Shown here one piece after another: positions 58,666 through 64,000 of a DNA stretch of 64,000 nt. Origin of the DNA: Rickettsiales bacterium. GTDB taxonomy: Bacteria > Pseudomonadota > Alphaproteobacteria > Rickettsiales > SXRF01. The position numbers and the translations under genes were made by a program. A model generated the notes under the pieces. The model did no database searches and was not told where the DNA came from. It worked only from the letters and a program-made list of their open reading frames with translations. Where the stretch lies: positions 1,550,001-1,614,000 of the forward strand of contig JAWKXN010000001.1 of assembly GCA_041396965.1 (NCBI GenBank), in the 5' to 3' direction. How positions within the stretch are numbered: position 1 is the stretch's first letter; each line of letters opens with the position of its first letter.

Positions 58666-61374
58666 CTAGTTTACCGCCTGTATTAATGTATCAAATAAAG
58701 TGCTTACTACTGTTATAATCCTTGCCGAAGCGCTATACGAATTCTGAAAAACTATAGTATTTGCCAACTCCTCATCCAGATTCACCCCACTTATTGAGTC
58801 AGAGCGCTGCTCAAAACCATCGAGCAAACTTTGCGCGTTATCTTTTTCCGTATTCGCTATATTAGCTTTTGTCGCCGCCGCGCCGATAATCTGCCCAGCG
58901 TAAGCGGTGAAGGATTTACTAGTCTGTCCCAAACCACTTACCGCCTTAAAATCAATCGCGTCAATCCCAAGCTTCGCCAGTTTCTGTATAACACTATTAT
59001 CACCTATATTACGCTCATAAGTGTATGGTGGCGGCTTGTCGCTAGTAGATGACACAGTAGTCTGCACAAGATTACCCAAAGAGATAAGATTAGGGTTATC
59101 AATAAGCCGCTGCTCAACATTTAATGAAAAAGCACTTCCCGAAGTCTTTATCGTCCGCTCATCACCATCATCCACAAAAAAATTATTAAGCCCTAAATAA
59201 TGAGCAAAACTCCTATTAGTGGCAGCAACCTTTGGAGTATCATTAGGTCTTCCAAGCTCTACGCTATCCATTGAGTCAATCGCTATGTAATTATCACTAT
59301 CCATCGCCTCAATTTTCAGGAAACCTTCTTTTGAGGTAGTATAAATTCCATTATTCTTCGCAAGCTCTACTCCATCCTTATCAACAAGCAACGCTCTTAC
59401 TACCGGTTGGAGAGAAGCCGGTGGTACAATTTTACCATCAGCCGTCGCTGCTGTCGCCGCATAGCGCAAATTTCTAATATTAGGAGTATTATTATTTACC
59501 CTATAGCTTATTATAGAGTTTGATATGTTGCCCGTTCCATCATCAACAGCTACTTTAACATTCACTGTGTAAAATGATGAAGTCGGATTACTGCTTAAAT
59601 CAGCGGTAAATGTACCGTCGTTCTTAGTACGAGTAATTTCTCCAGCAGGCACTTCCGAATATTTAGGAATAGCGGTCTGACCAGCGACAACAAAATTTCC
59701 TCCGGTAGATGCCGCCGTTGAAACCACAACATCAAAACTTCCCGCCTGCACATTACTTACCGTAAAAAGCTGATCAAAGTTATTAGTAGGAATTCCATCA
59801 ATAGCGGAAGATGGCGGACTTAAATAAACCTTATCACCATCCTTTAGATTATGAACACCAGTAGTATTTACGGTAAGCACCTTACTTCCCGCTACTGTAT
59901 TGTAGTTTCCGGCAAGAGCAATTGTCGGAGCGGTTGATATTGGCGCGGCGAGCAGAGTATTAGTGCTATCACGAATTTCAACATTAGTAACAAAAACATC
60001 AGCTTTATCTGCCGAGATATTCTCCATACTAAAATCAAAGTTAAATTGTGGTGGGAAACCAGGTAAATCATCTACGTTTGAAACCAAATTAATGTTATTT
60101 ATATTACCAACCTCAACCTTATTCTGTGGAACACCAAAACTCCTATTTATCTCATCAATAATACCCTGAATTGTTGGTTGTCCTTCTCCTAAACCATAAT
60201 CAAGAGTAGAAAGATCAATAGTAAGCGGTCTTGTCGCGTCCTCATCACCATAACGCGAGGCAATAGCCCGCCCATCATCACCTAAAACGGCTATTCTAAT
60301 TTTCCCACCCCACTGTGAGTAATCGTCAGCGACAAGCGAGTGTGTCCCCGTATAGCTATTAGCACCGGGATAACCACTTCCTGAGTTATGCACAGCATTA
60401 ACCTGATCTCGCAAAACCTGCGATATATTATCTAGCTGCGCGATTATTTCTGGTATCTGCTTATCTCTAATATCAATAAGCCCAGCAAGCTTTCCACTAC
60501 CAACACCGCTTACTATGGAATCAGGGGTGCCCGATGTCACCAGCTCTCTTGGTGTTCCCAAACGATTTCCAACCTCGTCAAGACGATAAATTTGTATCGG
60601 TGCCAAAGAAGCGTTATTTACAAAACTAGTAACCGCTCCCGCCGCGCTATACGATAACTCATACACACTATCATCAAGAATACTAAATCCATTCGCGCTG
60701 GAAATATTTATCTCTCCATTACTTTTTTTGAAAATCTGTATTTCCATATATTGCGATAAATCTTTTACCAATAAATCACGCTTATCTTCTAATTCCGCCA
60801 CAGATCTTCCAAGCGCTGATTCATTGCTTATACTAGTATTTAACTTATCAATCTCAACAATCGCGGAATTTATTGATGAGATCATAAGCGATATATCTTG
60901 ATCCGCCTGAAAACGTAAGTCATCAAGCCCAAGCGATAAATCGCTCATCCGCCCACTTAAAGTTTTTCCTAAATTAATAGCGTTAATGCGTAAAGACGAA
61001 TTCTCTGGCGTCTGCGCCAAAGATTGTACTGAGTTAAAAAAACTGCTTATATTAGCGTCAACACTATTCCTCTCACCGGGTTTCCCCAATAAAATTTGTA
61101 TCCTCTCCGCATAATCACTTAAAGTATCACCTTTTCCTACTTCCGAGGTTTGTTGATTTATTGACCTAATAAGATAATCATCTACTTTTCTTACCACATC
61201 CTCAATTCTTACCCCAGCGCCCTGCCCATCAAGATATATGGACTCCTGATTTACTATCTTCCTGCTATACCCTTCAGTATTAGCGTTTGATATATTTTGC
61301 GACAGAACAGCAAGTGACTGCCGGTTGATATTAAGTCCGGTGAGCGAGTTATTTAATGCTAGGGCTAGACTCAT
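58666..61374 (-). CDS. flgK: Flagellar hook-associated protein FlgK, long form
   Basis: This 902-residue hook-filament adaptor has the HAP1 N-terminus (LALNNSLTGLNINRQSLAVLSQNISNANTEGYSRKIV) and the C-terminus ELANTIVFQNSYSASARIITVVSTLFDTLIQAVN. It is longer than the typical 450-700 residues because of inserted immunoglobulin-like or beta-rich stretches at about residues 450-650 (ITRTKNDGTFTADLSSNPTSSFYTVNVKVAVDDGTGN and similar). It lies between the FlgN-like gene and flgL. Confidence 0.93.
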   Translation of the reverse strand: MSLALALNNSLTGLNINRQSLAVLSQNISNANTEGYSRKIVNQESIYLDGQGAGVRIEDVVRKVDDYLIRSINQQTSEVGKGDTLSDYAERIQILLGKPGERNSVDANISSFFNSVQSLAQTPENSSLRINAINLGKTLSGRMSDLSLGLDDLRFQADQDISLMISSINSAIVEIDKLNTSISNESALGRSVAELEDKRDLLVKDLSQYMEIQIFKKSNGEINISSANGFSILDDSVYELSYSAAGAVTSFVNNASLAPIQIYRLDEVGNRLGTPRELVTSGTPDSIVSGVGSGKLAGLIDIRDKQIPEIIAQLDNISQVLRDQVNAVHNSGSGYPGANSYTGTHSLVADDYSQWGGKIRIAVLGDDGRAIASRYGDEDATRPLTIDLSTLDYGLGEGQPTIQGIIDEINRSFGVPQNKVEVGNINNINLVSNVDDLPGFPPQFNFDFSMENISADKADVFVTNVEIRDSTNTLLAAPISTAPTIALAGNYNTVAGSKVLTVNTTGVHNLKDGDKVYLSPPSSAIDGIPTNNFDQLFTVSNVQAGSFDVVVSTAASTGGNFVVAGQTAIPKYSEVPAGEITRTKNDGTFTADLSSNPTSSFYTVNVKVAVDDGTGNISNSIISYRVNNNTPNIRNLRYAATAATADGKIVPPASLQPVVRALLVDKDGVELAKNNGIYTTSKEGFLKIEAMDSDNYIAIDSMDSVELGRPNDTPKVAATNRSFAHYLGLNNFFVDDGDERTIKTSGSAFSLNVEQRLIDNPNLISLGNLVQTTVSSTSDKPPPYTYERNIGDNSVIQKLAKLGIDAIDFKAVSGLGQTSKSFTAYAGQIIGAAATKANIANTEKDNAQSLLDGFEQRSDSISGVNLDEELANTIVFQNSYSASARIITVVSTLFDTLIQAVN

Positions 61375-61429
61375 AAAATTACCATAATCCTGTTATAATC
61401 ACAATTAACCACAACCCACACTAACCACG

Positions 61430-61906
61430 TTAAATCGTTTTATTCAGTGTCACCGAAAGACTGTTAAATTTAGCCGCTCCGGCGTATCCTTTTATGTTGT
61501 AAGTGCGACTTTGCGTGGTTTCCTTAACTACATCGGTAATAGCCTGCACCACCTTACCATTTACCTCTTTAGCAAGAAGCAACCTGCGATTATTCTCCTT
61601 AAGCACACCACCTATAATCTCTTCAACATCCGCTAGCTCCTTCTTATCCTGAATGGTAAGCTCACTCAACATTTCAGGGTAACGCTCAACCAATTTACGC
61701 TGTGCCTCAAGCGCGTTGGTTATGAATATCTTTTCTTTCTGTAAATCATCAAGCTTAGAGATTTTCATCTCCTCCAGATAATCAACCTCCTCCGCTAATA
61801 TTTGAGCAAGACGTGCCGTAAGCATAACCACATCCCTCACCCGAAAATCAGACGCTTTACGACCAGATTCTATATCCATCTTTATCATTCTCTGCGCGCC
61901 GCTCAT
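61430..61906 (-). CDS. FlgN-like flagellar chaperone candidate
   Basis: The 158-residue protein is nearly all alpha helix (VVMLTARLAQILAEEVDYLEEMKISKLDDLQKEKIFITNALEAQRKLVERYPEML). It matches the FlgN chaperone family in length and pattern (KISKLDDLQKEK) and sits just upstream of flgK, its expected client. A GGAGG site precedes the ATG at 61906. It ends in a short Asn/Tyr-rich tail. Confidence 0.75.
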   Translation of the reverse strand: MSGAQRMIKMDIESGRKASDFRVRDVVMLTARLAQILAEEVDYLEEMKISKLDDLQKEKIFITNALEAQRKLVERYPEMLSELTIQDKKELADVEEIIGGVLKENNRRLLLAKEVNGKVVQAITDVVKETTQSRTYNIKGYAGAAKFNSLSVTLNKTI

Positions 61907-61918
61907 AATATATCCCTC

Positions 61919-62275
61919 CTATACTTCCTGAAGATGCAGCAATTCTCTCTTAACATAATCAGCAATTCCTATGCCACCAGACTTAACAATCAATTTTCCG
62001 TATTCTTGAACCATAAGTCCTTTATATATCTCGTCGCTTTCCTTGCTCCCAAAAGCATCCGTTCCTATTGATTCTCCAAACATCTTATCCATCATCTGAC
62101 TAATAAACACCGCTTCAAAGTCACGTGCCAAAGCGTCAATCTTTTGTTCACTAGCGTTCTTGCTAGCATCATTATTAATACTGCCAGTTAAGGTATTTTT
62201 TGCCACCAAACCTTTCTGATAAGCTGCGATACCAGCTTCGCTAACCAACAAATCTCCACCAATCGCTAAAGACAT
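61919..62275 (-). CDS. flgJ: Rod-binding protein, FlgJ N-domain type
   Basis: The 118-residue protein has the rod-binding core ALARDFEAVFISQMMDKMFGES ... FGSKESDEIYKGLMVQEYGKLIVKSGGIGIADYVKREL. Only the rod-capping domain is present, without the muramidase domain of enteric FlgJ, as usual in alphaproteobacteria. It follows flgI and precedes the FlgN-like gene. Confidence 0.9.
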   Translation of the reverse strand: MSLAIGGDLLVSEAGIAAYQKGLVAKNTLTGSINNDASKNASEQKIDALARDFEAVFISQMMDKMFGESIGTDAFGSKESDEIYKGLMVQEYGKLIVKSGGIGIADYVKRELLHLQEV

Positions 62276-62307
62276 AAAACTGCTTCCTATATTTTCATTT
62301 ATTCTGT

Positions 62308-63516
62308 TTATTTAACCAAAATCTCAGCCTGTAACGCTCCGGCAGTTTTAATTGTCTGCAAAATAGTAATCAAATCACGCGGGCTTACACCAAGTGCGTT
62401 AAGTCCACCAACCAGCTCTCTTAAATTAGCTCCTTTTTTAAGCACAGCCATCCTACCACCAGGGTTATCATTTACTGATATTTCCGTGCGCTGTACCACC
62501 TCTGTTTCCGCTCCTTCCGGCGCAAGTGGATTTGGTTGCGACACAATTTCCTTTTCTTCAACCCTAACGACCAAATTTCCCTGTGCTATAGCGACCGTAT
62601 CAATACCAACATTCTCCCCAATAACTATCGTACCCGACGCTTCATCTATGACCACTTTCGCTATCTGATCCGTCTTTACTCTAAGATTTTCAATCTCAGC
62701 CAATAGCTTGGTTACATTATTACGGTAAACATCAGGTATTGATAAAACTACCGTTCCAGGATCAGTAACTTTAGCAATACTTGGACCTATATATTCATTA
62801 ATAACTTCTGATACACGTCCAGCGGTGGTTATATCTGGATTACGCAGTGACAACTTCATCTCTTGCATTTTATTAAGAGCAAACTCAGTTTCTCTTTCAA
62901 CGATGCCACCATTAGCTATAAAACCAGAAGTCGGCACCCCTTTAGTAATTGTAGTAGAATTTCCCTGTGCCCTAAATCCACCGATTGATACCGCTCCTTG
63001 CGCGACAACATAAACCTCTCCATCAGCGCCATATAGCGGTGTAGCAAGCAATGTCCCACCTGACAAATCCTTAGCGTCCCCCATCGCGCTTACTGATACG
63101 TCAACCTTGCTACCACTACGAGCGAATGGTGGCAAGGTTGCGGTAATAGTAACCGCTGCTACATTTTGTGTCTTAAGTGTAGTTCCCCTAGTGTTAACGC
63201 CTTGGCGTTCCAAAAAAGCGATAAGACTCTGCTCGGTAAACGCGCTGTTTTTTAACTTATCTCCGGTCCCATTAAGTCCAACTACCAAACCATAACCCAT
63301 AAGGATATTTTCTCTTACTCCCTCAAACGTAACAATATCCTTAAGCCTAGAATCAGCGCGTACCGGAGAAGAAATTATCATCATATAAACACAGACAAAT
63401 GATAAAAACGCTACCGGCAGCAATATAAATTTATAAAAAAAATCACTTACATCAAGCAATGCCGCAAGCTTATCCTCATGCTTAGTACTAACCGAGAAAT
63501 CTGGATCTCTATTCAT
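62308..63516 (-). CDS. flgI: Flagellar P-ring protein FlgI
   Basis: The ATG at 63516 lies five bases after AAGGGG; the GTG at 63522 is within that leader. The roughly 402-residue protein has an unusually long N-terminal region before the signal peptide (FILLPVAFLSFVCVYMMIISSPVRA, cut about residue 54). It is followed by the P-ring pattern RLKDIVTFEGVRENILMGYGLVVGLNGTGDKL and PGTVVLSIPDVYRNNVTKLLAEIENL. It forms the peptidoglycan ring of the flagellar motor and is divergent from fliX. Confidence 0.95.
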   Translation of the reverse strand: MNRDPDFSVSTKHEDKLAALLDVSDFFYKFILLPVAFLSFVCVYMMIISSPVRADSRLKDIVTFEGVRENILMGYGLVVGLNGTGDKLKNSAFTEQSLIAFLERQGVNTRGTTLKTQNVAAVTITATLPPFARSGSKVDVSVSAMGDAKDLSGGTLLATPLYGADGEVYVVAQGAVSIGGFRAQGNSTTITKGVPTSGFIANGGIVERETEFALNKMQEMKLSLRNPDITTAGRVSEVINEYIGPSIAKVTDPGTVVLSIPDVYRNNVTKLLAEIENLRVKTDQIAKVVIDEASGTIVIGENVGIDTVAIAQGNLVVRVEEKEIVSQPNPLAPEGAETEVVQRTEISVNDNPGGRMAVLKKGANLRELVGGLNALGVSPRDLITILQTIKTAGALQAEILVK

Positions 63517-63536
63517 ATACACCCCTTTAATGTTTT

Positions 63537-63584
63537 ATTAATAAAACCAGCTCATCATGCCTCTAAAGCATGGATTTATTAATA
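63537..63584. promoter_or_regulatory. Interrupted palindrome in the flgI-fliX divergent region
   Basis: TATTAATAAA (63537-63546) and TTTATTAATA (63575-63584) are exact inverted copies enclosing a second inverted pair (CATGC ... GCATG, 63556-63573). It lies 20 bases upstream of the flgI start and may be a binding site or a leader hairpin. Confidence 0.45.
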
Positions 63585-63725
63585 TTAGGGAATACAATGC
63601 AATTTATGTGCCATATCTGATTTATGCGTTATATTATATGATGTCACTCTATGCTCATCCTTTGACGAACTCATAAATCTTGTTATATTCAATAAGACAA
63701 ATAGAGTTTAATAAATTATACAGCC

Positions 63726-64000
63726 ATGAAAATTGAAACCTATAATAATCTGAAAAATATAGATAAATCTAAAAAAAGGGCAGGAGCTGGAAAATCCAGC
63801 TCTTTCTCTAACATGCTGGATATATCTGAAAATTCCGATACCATAAAAACCTCCTCTACGGCAAATATAGCGCCATCCCAACAAATATCTGGTATATTAT
63901 CCCTTCAAGAGCTATCAGATGAGGAAATAAATCGTCAAAAATCCGTGAAATATGGTAATGACCTTCTTGATACTCTGGAACAACTCCGCAAAAGGCTACT
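63726..64000 (+). CDS. fliX: Flagellar assembly regulator FliX, N-terminal part (cut by window edge)
   Basis: The frame is open from the ATG at 63726 to base 64000 (91 codons). It contains a disordered, Ser/Lys-rich start and then ISGILSLQELSDEEINRQKSVKYGNDLLDTLEQLRKRL. This matches the FliX family pattern of a small trans-acting factor that couples flagellar assembly to gene expression. In Caulobacter, fliX and flgI are divergent neighbours, as here. Confidence 0.8.
   Translation, partial: MKIETYNNLKNIDKSKKRAGAGKSSSFSNMLDISENSDTIKTSSTANIAPSQQISGILSLQELSDEEINRQKSVKYGNDLLDTLEQLRKRL

Noticed and set aside
1..64000. CRISPR array
   Set aside because: No regularly spaced short direct repeats with unique spacers were seen anywhere; the repeats found are isolated pairs.

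Overview
The window is a low-GC chromosome segment of a flagellated, Gram-negative alphaproteobacterium. This rests on the gene orders tpiA-secG-pyrG, dnaX-ybaB-recR and flgI divergent from fliX, on an ornithine-lipid acyltransferase pair, on Zur-ZnuABC, and on a group III truncated haemoglobin beside an NsrR-type regulator. No ribosomal RNA genes are present, so I cannot name the genus; an intergenic-repeat-rich lineage is likely.

Region 1 (1-22.6 kb) is mostly core. On the minus strand pyrG (cut by the window edge), secG and tpiA form one operon. On the plus strand a PpiD/SurA-type foldase is followed by trpE, a RelE/HigB-HigA toxin-antitoxin pair lodged inside the trp operon, then trpG, trpD and trpC. 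A small GIY-YIG gene bracketed by REP-like repeats sits directly after trpC. Next come a VanX-like peptidase, a J-domain protein, three prepilin-like proteins flanking a fur-olsB-olsA operon, and the dnaX-ybaB-recR block. That block is interrupted by a phospholipase-D-fold protein and is preceded by the 4.5S RNA gene.

Region 2 (about 22.8-44.26 kb) is an integrated mobilizable element at the 3' end of a tRNA-Arg(ACG) gene. It has a large serine recombinase, a soluble VirD4/TraG-like coupling protein, a relaxase, a MobC-like accessory protein and a possible oriT hairpin. It has no mating-pair-formation genes, so it probably borrows another element's type IV secretion system. Its cargo is a dense set of conflict genes: a caspase-like protease paired with a multi-spanning membrane protein carrying a TIR-like central domain, an ankyrin protein, a second small serine recombinase, an AbiEi/AbiEii pair, a three-gene ABC-3C system (SMEK protein, middle component, DUF2326 ATPase), the antirestriction protein ArdA behind a large hairpin, and a membrane-anchored orphan protein. 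The right boundary could not be fixed.

Region 3 (44.3-57.2 kb) holds a pentapeptide-repeat membrane protein and zinc uptake genes (znuA divergent from zur-znuC-znuB, sharing a perfect 16-bp palindrome). It continues with a three-gene two-component cluster (REC, hybrid kinase with HPt, REC-PP2C phosphatase), tRNA-Leu(UAA), an AhpD-like protein, a nitrosative-stress cluster, and a 1,038-bp IS256/IS1249-type insertion sequence with perfect ends and an 8-bp target duplication but a twice-frameshifted transposase.

Region 4 (57.2-64 kb) is flagellar: fliW, flgL, flgK, a FlgN-like gene, flgJ and flgI on the minus strand, and fliX divergent on the plus strand, cut by the window edge. The most interesting candidate system is the caspase plus TIR-like membrane protein pair at 29163-31615.
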